A stretch of 64,000 bases of DNA from Paenibacillus_AQ nitricinens (GCF_052056485.1 NZ_CP183948.1:1922001-1986000); one strand, 5' to 3'; positions 1 to 9,753 are shown, counted from the stretch's first letter. The notes: generated from the letters alone by a model not told the origin. Program-made: numbers and translations.

Positions 1-434
1 AAGGCCCAGCCTACAGCAGAGACAACTACCCATGACAGAAAGTAGGGCAGAAACATCATGGTCTGATAAACCTTGCTTGCTTTGCGGCTATGCAGCAGGC
101 TGATCATAATGGCGAACATTACCGGTAACACGATGCCAAGAATAATGAAAATGATGTTATACCCTATCGTGTTACGAAGAATGATCCAGGCATCATTTGA
201 TTTGAATAAGAATTCAAAGTTTTTGAAGCCGACCCATGAACTATTTATTACGTTGCTAATAAAGTTGCCGCTGATTTTGAAATTTTTAAAAGCAATAATC
301 ATACCGAACATCGGTAAGAAAGAAAATAAGATATACCAGATGAATGTCGGCAAGGCGAGCAGGGTTAACTCGGAATCTTGCTTTCGCCAGTGTATGCGCT
401 TTCTAATTTTGCTGCGTTCAAGTTTAGTGCTCAT
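1..434 (-). CDS. Carbohydrate ABC transporter permease, LplB-type (partial, C-terminus outside window)
   Basis: Only the first 144 or so residues are visible; the rest lies left of the window. The product is an integral membrane permease of a binding-protein-dependent sugar importer. After a basic N-terminus (many Lys/Arg up to about residue 18) comes a membrane segment at about residues 22-46, followed by the motif GMIIAFKNFK that is typical of LplB/YtcP-like permeases, and a second membrane segment at about 90-115. The ATG at 434 has GAAGGAG 8 nt upstream. The gene is divergent from the transporter operon that starts at 908 and shares its upstream region, including the 65-bp element at 524-588, so the two may be co-regulated. 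Family assignment is firm; substrate unknown. Confidence 0.85.
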   Translation of the reverse strand, partial: MSTKLERSKIRKRIHWRKQDSELTLLALPTFIWYILFSFLPMFGMIIAFKNFKISGNFISNVINSSWVGFKNFEFLFKSNDAWIILRNTIGYNIIFIILGIVLPVMFAIMISLLHSRKASKVYQTMMFLPYFLSWVVVSAVGWA

Positions 435-907
435 ATCATCCGCTCCTTCATGTGTTTCATACATGCTGCCATTTGTAACCGCTTTCCCTGAATTAATTTT
501 ATAAAGTACAGTGAGATGCTTCCAGTTAAGAAACATGATACTTCAGTCAACAAACGTTAGATTTAGGATGAATTCCCTTTAAATGCGCAAAAAAAACATG
601 TTCTATGGAGATTTATACACATTGCCTCTGTGAGCAGCTTTGGCATTGTAATACAACGGAATGATGAGCGAAAAGCGCAAGAATGACACATTTTTAGAAC
701 ATCAACATAGCGGTGAAACGTATATCATCCCGCAGTACAACACGAAATTCTTGATAAGCGAGAATGACATATTTACGATTCGCTCGATTCTATATAGTGT
801 AAATGTAAGCGCTAGCATTAATGCGATTGATAACAATTCGATAGATAATGATGCTCACTCGATGATCAGAATGTTCTCATCATTACCTATAAGGAGGGGA
901 TGTCGCG
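435..907. other. Divergent intergenic region between two sugar-transport genes
   Basis: This 473-bp gap separates the minus-strand permease from the plus-strand importer operon. It contains the 65-bp element described at 524-588 and otherwise AT-rich sequence. An open frame at 661-915 lacks a ribosome binding site and runs into the Shine-Dalgarno and start of the next gene, so I do not call it. No convincing -35/-10 pair was found, which fits activator-dependent promoters. Confidence 0.5.
524..588 (+). repeat. 65-bp duplicated upstream element, copy 1
   Basis: A 65-bp sequence that recurs at 14421-14485 with only two mismatches. It begins AGTTAAGAAACATGATACTT, and includes AACAAACGTTAG and the palindrome GAATTC. 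Both copies lie in non-coding DNA upstream of genes of the same pathway, so it is probably a promoter or operator region, perhaps for the AraC-type regulator at 4547-6808. The regulatory role is inferred; the repetition is seen directly. Confidence 0.8.
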
Positions 908-1879
908 ATGCATGAAACAGGAAGCGTACATATGCGAACTGTGAATTCAGCACCGAAAGAAAAGCGTAAGGGCAGAAACGAGACATGGAAGAAGATTTGT
1001 CAGAATTGGGAGCTTTACATTTTTATCGCACCTGCATTCTTTTACTTCCTCATTTTCAGCTATGGACCGATGTATGGGATTCAGATTGCTTTTAAGAACT
1101 ACATTCCGTCAAAAGGCTATTTTGGCAGTGAATGGGTAGGCTTTGATCATTTCATTCGATTTTTTAACTCGTACTATTTCTGGGATTTGCTGTGGAACAC
1201 GCTCAGTATTAGCTTGTATGAATTAGCCATTGGATTCCCAATCCCAATTATTCTGGCGCTTGCGTTTAACGAAGTGAAGGATGGCTTCTTCAAGCGACTT
1301 GTTCAGACCGTTACGTATGCACCTCATTTCATTTCTGTGGTTGTTATGGCGGGGATGATTATTACCTTCTTGTCTCCATCGAACGGTATAATTATTCATG
1401 CCATTGAAGGTTTAGGCTTTAGTGCACCGCAGTTTCTGACAAGCCCTGGTTGGTTTAAGACGATGTATGTATTCTCAGGCGTGTGGCAGAGTGCGGGTTG
1501 GGGGACGATTATTTATTTGGCGGCACTCTCGGGTGTAGACCCAGGCTTACATGAAGCGGCAATCATTGACGGGGCCTCTCGCTTCCAACGTGTTCGCTAC
1601 ATCAATATACCAGCGCTTATACCGACCATGACCATTCTATTAATTCTGAATATGGGTGGCTTGTTAAGTGTAGGTTTTGAGAAAATATTACTTCTTCAAA
1701 ATTCGTTAAATATGTCAAGCTCTGATGTGATTTCAACCTTTGTCTATCGATCTGGTCTTGTCGATGCGCAATATAGCTTCTCAACAGCTGTTGGTTTATT
1801 TAACTCCATTGTCAATTGCATCCTGCTCATTACGGTGAATCAGATTGTCCGCCGTACGAGCGAGAACAGTCTATGGTAG
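908..1879 (+). CDS. Carbohydrate ABC transporter permease, LplB/YtcP-type
   Basis: First membrane subunit of a three-gene sugar importer (908-4453). The 323-residue protein has a charged cytoplasmic N-terminus, six predicted membrane segments starting near residue 38, the family motif MYGIQIAFKNY, and the EAA loop that docks the ATPase, with core EAAIIDGASRFQRVRYI near residue 218. The ATG at 908 has AAGGAGGGG 7-10 nt upstream. The next permease follows immediately and then the binding protein; no ATPase gene is present, so a shared MsmX-like ATPase is expected. In this locus the likely cargo is a host-type oligosaccharide containing mannose and fucose; that substrate is inferred from neighbours. 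Confidence 0.92.
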   Translation: MHETGSVHMRTVNSAPKEKRKGRNETWKKICQNWELYIFIAPAFFYFLIFSYGPMYGIQIAFKNYIPSKGYFGSEWVGFDHFIRFFNSYYFWDLLWNTLSISLYELAIGFPIPIILALAFNEVKDGFFKRLVQTVTYAPHFISVVVMAGMIITFLSPSNGIIIHAIEGLGFSAPQFLTSPGWFKTMYVFSGVWQSAGWGTIIYLAALSGVDPGLHEAAIIDGASRFQRVRYINIPALIPTMTILLILNMGGLLSVGFEKILLLQNSLNMSSSDVISTFVYRSGLVDAQYSFSTAVGLFNSIVNCILLITVNQIVRRTSENSLW

Positions 1880-1895
1880 AAGGAGGTTGGAATTT

Positions 1896-2804
1896 ATGGT
1901 ATCAGGTATAAAGCTATCTAAGCGAGACCGAATATTCCTAATTTGCATCTATACGTATGTGGCAATAGCATTGCTGTTAGTCGCATATCCCATCTTATAT
2001 ATTATTAGCGCATCCATCAGTGATCCGAAGATGGTTGCTTCCGGTGAAATGTGGCTCTTTCCAAAAGGAATTACCTTTAAGGGGTATGAGATTGTATTTC
2101 AGAACTCGAAGATTTGGACGGGGTATGGAAATACGATTTTGTATACATTGCTAGGCACAACGATTAACTTGGTCGTTACGATGCCAGCGGCATATGCACT
2201 CAGTCGTAAGGACTTTGTAGGCCGTGGGTTTTTCATGGGGATGTTCATGGTAACGATGTTCATTGGAGGCGGTCTCGTCCCTACATACATGTTGGTAAAA
2301 GGGCTAGGCATGGTCAACACGATGTGGGCACTGGTAATTCCTGGCGCAGCGTCAATCTGGAATATTATCGTCTCTCGTACCTTCTTCGCGAACTCCATTC
2401 CAGCTGAGCTTCAAGATGCGGCTCAAATCGATGGCGCGACGAATATTCGATTATTCCTGCGGATTGTTCTCCCGTTATCGATGCCAATTATCGCAGTTAT
2501 GGCCTTATTCTACGGGGTAGGGCATTGGAACAGCTATTTCGGCGCCATGATCTACCTGAATGATGATGCGAAATATCCATTGCAGCTTGTGCTTCGTCAG
2601 ATTCTCGTTCTTCAGGAAATGCAATCGCAAGTAGGTGGCATTATCGATGCGACAGCTGCAGCAGCCCAGAACAACAAGGCAGAAATTGCTTCACTTGTGA
2701 AGTATGGGGTCATTATCGTATCTACGCTTCCGATTATTGCTGTCTATCCATTCTTGCAACGTTATTTCGTGCAAGGTGTCATGATTGGCTCTGTTAAGGG
2801 TTGA
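1896..2804 (+). CDS. Carbohydrate ABC transporter permease, LplC/YtcP-type
   Basis: Second membrane subunit of the importer, 302 residues. I place the start at ATG 1896 because AGAAGGAGG lies 8 nt upstream; an open frame extends back to 1845 but would overlap the previous gene without a ribosome binding site. Six membrane segments are apparent, with an EAA loop of core QDAAQIDGATNIRLFLRI near residue 178 and the C-terminal PFLQRYFVQGVMIGSVKG typical of LplC-type permeases. It pairs with the product of 908-1879. A minus-strand open frame inside this gene is only a shadow. Confidence 0.92.
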   Translation: MVSGIKLSKRDRIFLICIYTYVAIALLLVAYPILYIISASISDPKMVASGEMWLFPKGITFKGYEIVFQNSKIWTGYGNTILYTLLGTTINLVVTMPAAYALSRKDFVGRGFFMGMFMVTMFIGGGLVPTYMLVKGLGMVNTMWALVIPGAASIWNIIVSRTFFANSIPAELQDAAQIDGATNIRLFLRIVLPLSMPIIAVMALFYGVGHWNSYFGAMIYLNDDAKYPLQLVLRQILVLQEMQSQVGGIIDATAAAAQNNKAEIASLVKYGVIIVSTLPIIAVYPFLQRYFVQGVMIGSVKG

Positions 2805-2839
2805 TCTTAAGATACAAGTAAAAAAGGGGAGGTTTTTGT

Positions 2840-4453
2840 ATGATGAATTATCGTAAAACTGGACTCATGTTGTTATGTCTTTCCATGTCAATTTCTATTT
2901 TTACTGCATGTGGATCGAGTGGCGATAAGGGGACGGCAAGCACAGAAAGCTCAGACACAGCCGCAGAGGTTCATAAGACGGGCTTTCCTATCGTGGATGA
3001 TCCGATTGAGCTTTCTATTATGGCACCGGATGTAGGGCGTCAGGATTGGAACAAGATGCCTGTTATTCAGGAATACGAGAAGATGACGAATATTAAGTTA
3101 AAGATTCAAAACGCCCCACAAGACAGCTTTGAGACGAAAAAGAATTTGGTATTTGCAAGCGGTACGCTTCCCGATATTTTTTATGCGGCGGATCTAAAAG
3201 GATCGGATCAAGTTACCTACGGAAGTCAAGGATTGTTGCTGCCTTTAGAAAAATACATTGATGAGGGCTACGCACCTAATTTAAAAAAAATTCTCGATGC
3301 AAATCCGGATATTCGCAAATCAATGACAACACCAGATGGACATATCTATGCACTACGCAATATTCAGCCATCTGCGGTATGGTATCGTGGACCGATGTGG
3401 TATAACGGGAAGTTCTTGAAGAAGTTCGGCATGGAGAACAAATTACCGCAGACAACAGAAGAGCTATACAACTATTTGAAGAAGGTTAAAGAGGAAGATG
3501 CGAACGGAAACGGTAAAGACGATGAGGTTCCTCTATCCTCTGTGAAATTAGATGATTTACGGATGTTCTTCCTCGGATTCTGGGGGATGTATAACGAGGA
3601 TATCTACGTAGATAAGGAGAACAAAGTACACTTTCCACAAGCTGAACCAGCCTACAAAGAATATTTAACCTTCTTGAATCGCTTATGGAACGAGAATTTG
3701 CTGGATCATGAAACATTCTCTCAAACCGATGAGCAGAAGAAAGCAAAAGGGAAAAACAATCAAGTGGCCTTATTCTCCGATTATTTTCCATACTTCACGC
3801 TTGGTGGTGAACCGAGTGAAGATAACCCGATGATGCAGCCTGTATCTAGTGATATTGCTGGAACACCTGTATACGGCAAGCATCCTGGTATTAACACCAT
3901 TGGCGGTTTCGCGATTTCAAACACGAACCCGAACCCGGAAGCAAGTATGCGCTGGATTGATTACCAATTTAGCGAAGAAGGGTATTCCTTCTGGGCGTAT
4001 GGACCTGAAGGTACGTTATTTAAATACAAAGATAAAGCAACAGGCGAGAAAGAATGGCTGCCAGTTCCAGATGGTACGGATCGTGAAGAATACCGCGGTA
4101 CAATCACGCCAAACTACGGGATTAATACACCAGGTTCCTATGAGAACAGCTATGTTTTAGGTCTTCGTACTAGCTTTGATGACTGGATTGACAAAGAAAC
4201 AGCTACAAAGCTTACACCTATTGCAAAGGCTCCCTTCCCATCGGTATTCCTGACGGTAGACCAACAGACGGAAATCAAAACACTCCGTTCCGATTTGGAT
4301 AAATACGTGAAGGAAATGGAAGCGAAATTCGTTACAGGCGCAGAGCCATTAACCAATTGGGATAAATATATCGCTCAAATGAAAAAAATGGGGTATGAGA
4401 AGCTCGAATCAACGTATCAACAAGCATACGATACATGGGCTGCTAGCAAATAA
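2840..4453 (+). CDS. Extracellular solute-binding lipoprotein of sugar ABC importer (LplA-type)
   Basis: Substrate-binding component of the importer, 537 residues, the usual length for LplA-like proteins. The signal peptide has a basic start, a hydrophobic core and a lipobox FTAC with the lipidated Cys at residue 24, so the mature protein is tethered to the outer face of the membrane. AGGGGAGG lies upstream of tandem ATG codons at 2840 and 2843, either of which could start. The body has the bilobal fold hallmarks seen in this family (PDIFYAADL, GIMTPNYGINTPG-like region, C-terminal helix with YEKLESTYQQAYDTW). A strong terminator follows. Oligosaccharide binding is known for the family; the specific glycan is inferred from the adjacent glycosidases. 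Confidence 0.92.
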   Translation: MMNYRKTGLMLLCLSMSISIFTACGSSGDKGTASTESSDTAAEVHKTGFPIVDDPIELSIMAPDVGRQDWNKMPVIQEYEKMTNIKLKIQNAPQDSFETKKNLVFASGTLPDIFYAADLKGSDQVTYGSQGLLLPLEKYIDEGYAPNLKKILDANPDIRKSMTTPDGHIYALRNIQPSAVWYRGPMWYNGKFLKKFGMENKLPQTTEELYNYLKKVKEEDANGNGKDDEVPLSSVKLDDLRMFFLGFWGMYNEDIYVDKENKVHFPQAEPAYKEYLTFLNRLWNENLLDHETFSQTDEQKKAKGKNNQVALFSDYFPYFTLGGEPSEDNPMMQPVSSDIAGTPVYGKHPGINTIGGFAISNTNPNPEASMRWIDYQFSEEGYSFWAYGPEGTLFKYKDKATGEKEWLPVPDGTDREEYRGTITPNYGINTPGSYENSYVLGLRTSFDDWIDKETATKLTPIAKAPFPSVFLTVDQQTEIKTLRSDLDKYVKEMEAKFVTGAEPLTNWDKYIAQMKKMGYEKLESTYQQAYDTWAASK

Positions 4454-4486
4454 TTTGTGAAGCTTATACATTCTCATATTTTGAAA

Positions 4487-4521
4487 AACTTTCCGGTCAT
4501 GCTAGGCATGACCGGAAAGTT
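4487..4521. terminator. Bidirectional intrinsic terminator
   Basis: A perfect inverted repeat, arms ACTTTCCGGTCATGC and its complement around a TAG loop, extended by one A-T pair. It sits between the convergent genes ending at 4453 (plus) and 4547 (minus), with A-rich sequence on the left that would give a U-rich tail on the minus transcript. Confidence 0.85.
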
Positions 4522-4546
4522 ATGATGAACCCTAACCGAGAAAGGA

Positions 4547-6808
4547 TTATACGGTATCGTTAGGCTCAGTATTGGGATGATTACTATTCATCTGTCGATA
4601 CTGGCCCGGGGTATAACCGGTTTCCTTTTTGAATTTTCGAATAAAGTTTGGTGTGTCGAGGTAGCCGACGCGCTGGATAATATCTTTTAACGGATCACTT
4701 GTTATTACGAGCTGTTCCTTGACCTTATCTAATCGTTTTTGCCAAATATATTGGACGAAGTTGATGCCGACCTTATCCTTGAATGAACGACTGAGATGGG
4801 AAGGTGAAATCGTAAACGCAGCAGAAACAGATTCAAGGCTAAGTGAATGATCAACATAGTGCTGGTCGATAAAAGCAACGATATGATCCATAAGTGAATG
4901 TTCTTCTTTTTTATGCGTCTGCTCTACCTGTGTACAAATCTGAGTGGCTAAACGGTAGAAATTCTGCTCTATAAGATGAACGGGACCATTCATGAAATGG
5001 GGAGAAGCAGACTGCATCATGTTATCCATCTTTAACTCAACTGCAGTTTTGAGCATGGTATTCAGCAGGTCGAACAATACGCATCGCATCAGCAGGGTGG
5101 ATCGTTGTTTATTATCAAGCCCATGGATGGCGGTGTGAATAATTTGTTTGGCGACCTCGTAGTTGCCCTGCTTCAAGCTTTGTGCAAGCTTTAATAGCTC
5201 GTTACTAGGGAGTAACACCGTTTGATCATGGGTACTGGATAGCTTTTCAAAATACACGGTGGTTCCATGCTCGGTCGATTTACGTAATTCGAAGGCGGAG
5301 CAAGCCTCAACAAAGGATTGATTAAGCTGCTGAGGGCTCTCATAACATTTGCCTACACCGATCATCGGGTGGATATCCATTATGCCTAATGTATATTCAC
5401 GGATCGCATCCACGATATGAACGATTTGTGCAGCGAGTGCCTCATCATCTTCGAGCTGTAAGCTCACAATGAGTGCGAGCTGATCCAATTGCGGGAGCTC
5501 TACACCGTATACTTGTGCAGCAAGCGCTGGAAATTCAATATACGCAAGCTTGCGATGTACTTCTTGTCGCGCCTGAAGATGCTGCTGTTCTAAGTCATCC
5601 CAGCCCATCATCATGACAAAATGATGACTTTGCTCGAAGTGCAGATGAAAGGTATCGAATATTCCATGCGTCATCATTTGTGCATGTCCATGCTTTAATA
5701 GCATGGAGAGAACATGGTTGCGTGCATAGGGCTCTTGGAGATCAACCTTGGAGCTATACTGCTGTAATGTTGATCGTATATACTCGAGCTCATTTCCGGA
5801 GGCCGGTGTATCTGTTTTTTTGTTCGTGAAGCGAACGAGCTCAGCAATCGGAAGATATTGCATCCGAGCGAATAATAGAGCGATGGCCGTTCCTACAATG
5901 GCGATCACAATGAATAAAATAATGATGAAGCTCCGAACATTAAGCACGCTACTGAAAAATTGATTACTCGCCATTAAAGTCACATATGACCAGCCATTGA
6001 CATCTGATGTGACGGAAATAACCGAATGATCTTCGTTGTTTATCGATAGATTATGTATGCCGGGTGGAAGCTCTGATAACCGCTTTATATCCTGTTGGCT
6101 AACTGTATCTCCATGGCCACTATAGGATAAAACACGTCCATGATTATCAAAAATATACGTTAATCCTCGATAGTTACCGAGAACGGAATCGATCAGATAT
6201 GCCAACTCTTTCTCTTTAATGAGGTACATGACAGAAGCATATGGATCTGAGGTGTTGGGAATGATCGGCAGGATATAGGTTAATACAGATTGCTCGAGTG
6301 GTGAATTTTGATTCAGCATGTTCGTAAGTCGAATGGATGGAAATTTGGACGAGTTTAAAGCAGTCACAAGTTCATCATTCTTCCAGCTTCCAAACTGATA
6401 GGAGCTACGAAATACATCCAGGCTATACATGCCATGATTGGAATAAATATTAGGGTCATGATGATAGTACAGAAATATATCCTCCACAATGGAATTGGAA
6501 GATTTGTAGCTATCTAGTGCCGCTATCGCGTCACGACTTTCATAAGGATCCAGTATGCGATAATGAGCGAGACGAGCGTCGTATGACATCCGTGACGCCA
6601 TATCTCTTAAATCATTCATGCGTCCATCCACTACCGTTTTAATTTGGGTGAGCTGATTAAAGTGAGCATTTTCAATCTCCTTTTGTAAATTATCGGTAGC
6701 ATTTCGGTAAATGAAAACGATTACAAATATAAGCGGAATAAGAAGGATAAGTAGATACGAACCAGTGAATTTCAGAAACAATTTCGATTTGAAATAGTTA
6801 TAGTTCAA
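4547..6808 (-). CDS. Membrane-bound AraC-family transcriptional regulator (YesN-like sensor)
   Basis: A one-component sensor-regulator of about 753 residues. Near the N-terminus is a membrane segment (GSYLLILLIPLIFVIVFIY), then an extracytoplasmic Cache-like region of about 260 residues, a second membrane segment (SFIIILFIVIAIVGTAIALLF), a cytoplasmic linker, and a C-terminal AraC double helix-turn-helix (about the last 100 residues, with SPSHLSRSFKDKVG and RVGYLDTPNFIRKFKKETG). I prefer the TTG start at 6808 because GGGGG lies about 9 nt upstream; an ATG at 6856 has no visible ribosome binding site. It is convergent with the importer and divergent from the fucosidase operon, so it probably controls both, sensing the glycan or the loaded binding protein outside the cell. 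Confidence 0.9.
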   Translation of the reverse strand: MNYNYFKSKLFLKFTGSYLLILLIPLIFVIVFIYRNATDNLQKEIENAHFNQLTQIKTVVDGRMNDLRDMASRMSYDARLAHYRILDPYESRDAIAALDSYKSSNSIVEDIFLYYHHDPNIYSNHGMYSLDVFRSSYQFGSWKNDELVTALNSSKFPSIRLTNMLNQNSPLEQSVLTYILPIIPNTSDPYASVMYLIKEKELAYLIDSVLGNYRGLTYIFDNHGRVLSYSGHGDTVSQQDIKRLSELPPGIHNLSINNEDHSVISVTSDVNGWSYVTLMASNQFFSSVLNVRSFIIILFIVIAIVGTAIALLFARMQYLPIAELVRFTNKKTDTPASGNELEYIRSTLQQYSSKVDLQEPYARNHVLSMLLKHGHAQMMTHGIFDTFHLHFEQSHHFVMMMGWDDLEQQHLQARQEVHRKLAYIEFPALAAQVYGVELPQLDQLALIVSLQLEDDEALAAQIVHIVDAIREYTLGIMDIHPMIGVGKCYESPQQLNQSFVEACSAFELRKSTEHGTTVYFEKLSSTHDQTVLLPSNELLKLAQSLKQGNYEVAKQIIHTAIHGLDNKQRSTLLMRCVLFDLLNTMLKTAVELKMDNMMQSASPHFMNGPVHLIEQNFYRLATQICTQVEQTHKKEEHSLMDHIVAFIDQHYVDHSLSLESVSAAFTISPSHLSRSFKDKVGINFVQYIWQKRLDKVKEQLVITSDPLKDIIQRVGYLDTPNFIRKFKKETGYTPGQYRQMNSNHPNTEPNDTV

Positions 6809-7022
6809 AGTGGTTTCCCCCTTTTTATGGAGTATACATGGAGATGTTTCTATCAAGCTTTGAATACAGCAAGATATAGATCGGCGCTTGAATACTTATT
6901 TATATTCCATAATAGGATGTTTATAGCGGATATTTATTTTTATGTCAAATGTTTTTTTGAAAATATATCATACTAAATCAATAGAATCGCAGCCTCAGAA
7001 GAGCTGCATGGAGGTCGTGCAA

Positions 7023-8411
7023 ATGAGTGACGCTAATGTTGTCGAGGAGCAAATTGTTGTTGAAGGAGTTCACAATTACAGCACAGAGGAGGAGTACGTT
7101 AAGCCGGAGGATTCGCAGCTATTAGATCAGCTGGAATGGTTCAAGGATCAGAAGCTGGGCTTGATGATGCACTGGGGACCTTATTCGCAGCTTGGACTTG
7201 TTGAATCGTGGGCGCTTTGTGATAAAGATGGAGATTGGTCACGGGACGATATTGATTGGGGGGTTGATTCGACGGAGCTGAAGCGGCAATACTTCGGGCT
7301 GAATAAAACCTTTAATCCGCTCCGTTTTGAGCCTGAGAAGTGGGCAGAGGTTGCTGCAGAAGGTGGCTTCAAATATTTAAATTTCACAACGAAGCATCAC
7401 GATGGCTTCTGTATGTGGGATACGCAGACAACAGATTATCGCATCACGGGTAAGGATTGTCCCTTCCATGCACATAAGTACGCGGATATTTGTAAGAACG
7501 TATTTGATGCTTTTCGGGCCAAGGGACTTGGGATCTCTGCCTACTTCTCCAAAGCGGATTGGCACACACCAACATACTGGGCCCCAGGTATGGAGACGGG
7601 GACGTTCATGAATCGAGGTCCTTCGTATCCAACACAAGATTATCCATGGCTATGGGAGCAATTCGTACAGTACACACATGATCAGATCATGGAATTGATG
7701 ACGAAATATGGTCGGATTGAAATGCTCTGGTTGGATGCGGGATGGGTGTGTCCACAGAATAAGAATAATCCACAGGATATTCGGTTGGGTGAAGTGGTGG
7801 AGAAGGCACGTCAGCATCAGCCATGGCTACTAAGTGCAGACCGTACCGTTGGCGGACCTTATGAGAATGTCGTTACACCAGAGCAAACGTTGCCCGCGCG
7901 TCCCCTGCATATCCCATGGGAAAGCTGTATTACGATGGGGACTGCGTTCTCTTATCGGTATGAGGATCATTACAAGACGACACGTCAATTAATTCATTTG
8001 CTCGTTGAAGTTGTAGCCAAAGGTGGTAACCTGGCACTTAATGTCGCACCACAACCAGATGGCCGCTTGTCAAGAGCAGCGATGGATCGGATGAAAGGAA
8101 TGGGCAGTTGGCTCAAAGTCCATGGTGAGGCGATTTATGGAACACGCATATGTGCGCCATACTCCGTTGGAAATACACATTTCACGAAAAAAGGCGATGT
8201 CATCTATGCTATCCATCTGTACTCAAAAGAGCAGGAGCTCGTGATCAGTGAGATTTGTATTTCACTCGAGCAGGCTGTGACGCAAATAGATCTTGTTGGC
8301 GGACAAGAGAATCTAACATTCGAACGAACAACAACTGGATTGATCGTTCATTTACCAGAGAGCGAGCTTACGGGAATTTCCCCAATTGCACATGTATTTC
8401 GCATAAAATAA
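7023..8411 (+). CDS. GH29 alpha-L-fucosidase (first copy)
   Basis: Cytoplasmic retaining alpha-L-fucosidase-like enzyme, about 462 residues, no signal peptide. The GH29 barrel shows WFKDQKLGLMMHWGPYS near the N-terminus, TTKHHDGFCMWD, and the nucleophile motif MLWLDAGW with Asp238. A short beta-sandwich tail completes it. The ATG at 7023 has GGAGG 8 nt upstream; the frame opens earlier, at 6942, but without a ribosome binding site. First gene of a long operon running to 24543. In this setting it could remove core or antennal fucose from imported glycans. Linkage specificity cannot be read from the sequence. Confidence 0.9.
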   Translation: MSDANVVEEQIVVEGVHNYSTEEEYVKPEDSQLLDQLEWFKDQKLGLMMHWGPYSQLGLVESWALCDKDGDWSRDDIDWGVDSTELKRQYFGLNKTFNPLRFEPEKWAEVAAEGGFKYLNFTTKHHDGFCMWDTQTTDYRITGKDCPFHAHKYADICKNVFDAFRAKGLGISAYFSKADWHTPTYWAPGMETGTFMNRGPSYPTQDYPWLWEQFVQYTHDQIMELMTKYGRIEMLWLDAGWVCPQNKNNPQDIRLGEVVEKARQHQPWLLSADRTVGGPYENVVTPEQTLPARPLHIPWESCITMGTAFSYRYEDHYKTTRQLIHLLVEVVAKGGNLALNVAPQPDGRLSRAAMDRMKGMGSWLKVHGEAIYGTRICAPYSVGNTHFTKKGDVIYAIHLYSKEQELVISEICISLEQAVTQIDLVGGQENLTFERTTTGLIVHLPESELTGISPIAHVFRIK

Positions 8412-8437
8412 CGAGTTAACTATGGGAGGAAGAGCAG

Positions 8438-9724
8438 ATGCAGAAGTGGTTCACCGATGCAAAGCTAGGAATTTTCATTCACTATGGGATTTATGCGGTA
8501 CAAGGAGTTGCAGAATCATGGTCTTTCTATAACGGGAGAATGTCTTATGAGGACTATATGAAGCAATTGAATGGCTTTACGGCCTCTAAATTTGATGCGA
8601 AGTATTGGGCAGAGCTGATTGCGAAGTCAGGAGCCAAGTATTCTGTTCTAACGACGAAGCATCATGACGGAGTAGCCTTATTTGATACGAAGTTCAGTGA
8701 TTTGAGCGTTATGAAGGCGACACCTGCCAAGAGAGATATTATTAAGGAGTGGTCTGAGGCGATTCGAGATCAGGGTCTTCGCGTAGGGATGTATTACTCC
8801 CTCATTGACTGGTCTCATCCTGATTATCCATCAGTGTATGAGAAAGGCGTCGTACCAGATGACTTGAGTCAGGTAAATCGTTATTCAAGTCCGATGGATG
8901 GTGTCCAAGATCCAGAGCGATGGGAGAGATTTCTGGCATTTAACCGTAACCAACTGGGAGAAGTGTTAACGGATTATGGTCAGGTTGATCTGTTATGGTT
9001 CGATGGGGATTGGGAACGAAGCGCAGAGCAGTGGGGATTGCCAGCATTCAAAGATTATCTGAAATCATTTAATCCTGATCTTATTATAAACTCACGCTTG
9101 CAAGGGTATGGGGATTATAAGACGCCCGAGCAAGGTCTTCCCATTACGCGTCCGGAAGGTCCGTGGGAATTCTGCACGACGATAAATACGTCATGGGGTT
9201 ATGTGCATACAGACCACAATTATAAATCATTGAATCAAATGATCCGAATGTTCTGTGACTGTATCAGCATGGGCGGGAATATGCTGTTAGATATTGGGCC
9301 CATGGAGGATGGAACGATTGATCCTAGGCAGGAAGCGATCTTGCTCGGACTAGGTGATTGGATACGTACACATGAAGAAGCCATCTATGGAACACAAGAG
9401 GGTATTATGACACGCTATTATTTAGGTGGCAGTACATTGTCTCCGGATAAGAAGAACTTGTACCTCTTCGTTTACGATACACCTAGGGAGAACATTTGCC
9501 TCAAAGGGCTGTGTAATCCCATTACAAAGATTACGGTGCTTCACTCAGGCAAGGAGCTCACCCATGAAATTCACGGTGGTGTGCCGTGGTTTCACATACC
9601 AGGTACAACTTGGATTCATATAACACCTGAAGAAATGCATGATCAAGTGACAGTGCTTAAATTGGAATTCGATGAAGAAATTGAGATGTACGGCGGCTCA
9701 GGCGCAGTTGTAACGCACAACTAA
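8438..9724 (+). CDS. GH29 alpha-L-fucosidase (second copy)
   Basis: A second GH29-type protein of 428 residues, 26 bp after the first and only moderately similar to it, so they probably differ in linkage preference. It shows WFTDAKLGIFIHYGIYAV at the very N-terminus, TTKHHDGVALFDT, and the nucleophile motif LLWFDGDW with Asp189. No signal peptide, hence cytoplasmic. GGGAGGAAGAG precedes the ATG. The C-terminal 90 residues form the usual beta domain. GH29 members can be active on fucosylated N-glycans or blood-group antigens; which one applies here is inference. Confidence 0.88.
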   Translation: MQKWFTDAKLGIFIHYGIYAVQGVAESWSFYNGRMSYEDYMKQLNGFTASKFDAKYWAELIAKSGAKYSVLTTKHHDGVALFDTKFSDLSVMKATPAKRDIIKEWSEAIRDQGLRVGMYYSLIDWSHPDYPSVYEKGVVPDDLSQVNRYSSPMDGVQDPERWERFLAFNRNQLGEVLTDYGQVDLLWFDGDWERSAEQWGLPAFKDYLKSFNPDLIINSRLQGYGDYKTPEQGLPITRPEGPWEFCTTINTSWGYVHTDHNYKSLNQMIRMFCDCISMGGNMLLDIGPMEDGTIDPRQEAILLGLGDWIRTHEEAIYGTQEGIMTRYYLGGSTLSPDKKNLYLFVYDTPRENICLKGLCNPITKITVLHSGKELTHEIHGGVPWFHIPGTTWIHITPEEMHDQVTVLKLEFDEEIEMYGGSGAVVTHN

Positions 9725-9753
9725 AGTACATTAACGGATAGAGGAGCATTCAC

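Noticed and set aside
661..915. 84-residue open frame between the divergent permease genes
   Set aside because: No ribosome binding site, no recognisable motif, and its end overlaps the Shine-Dalgarno and start codon of the permease gene at 908.
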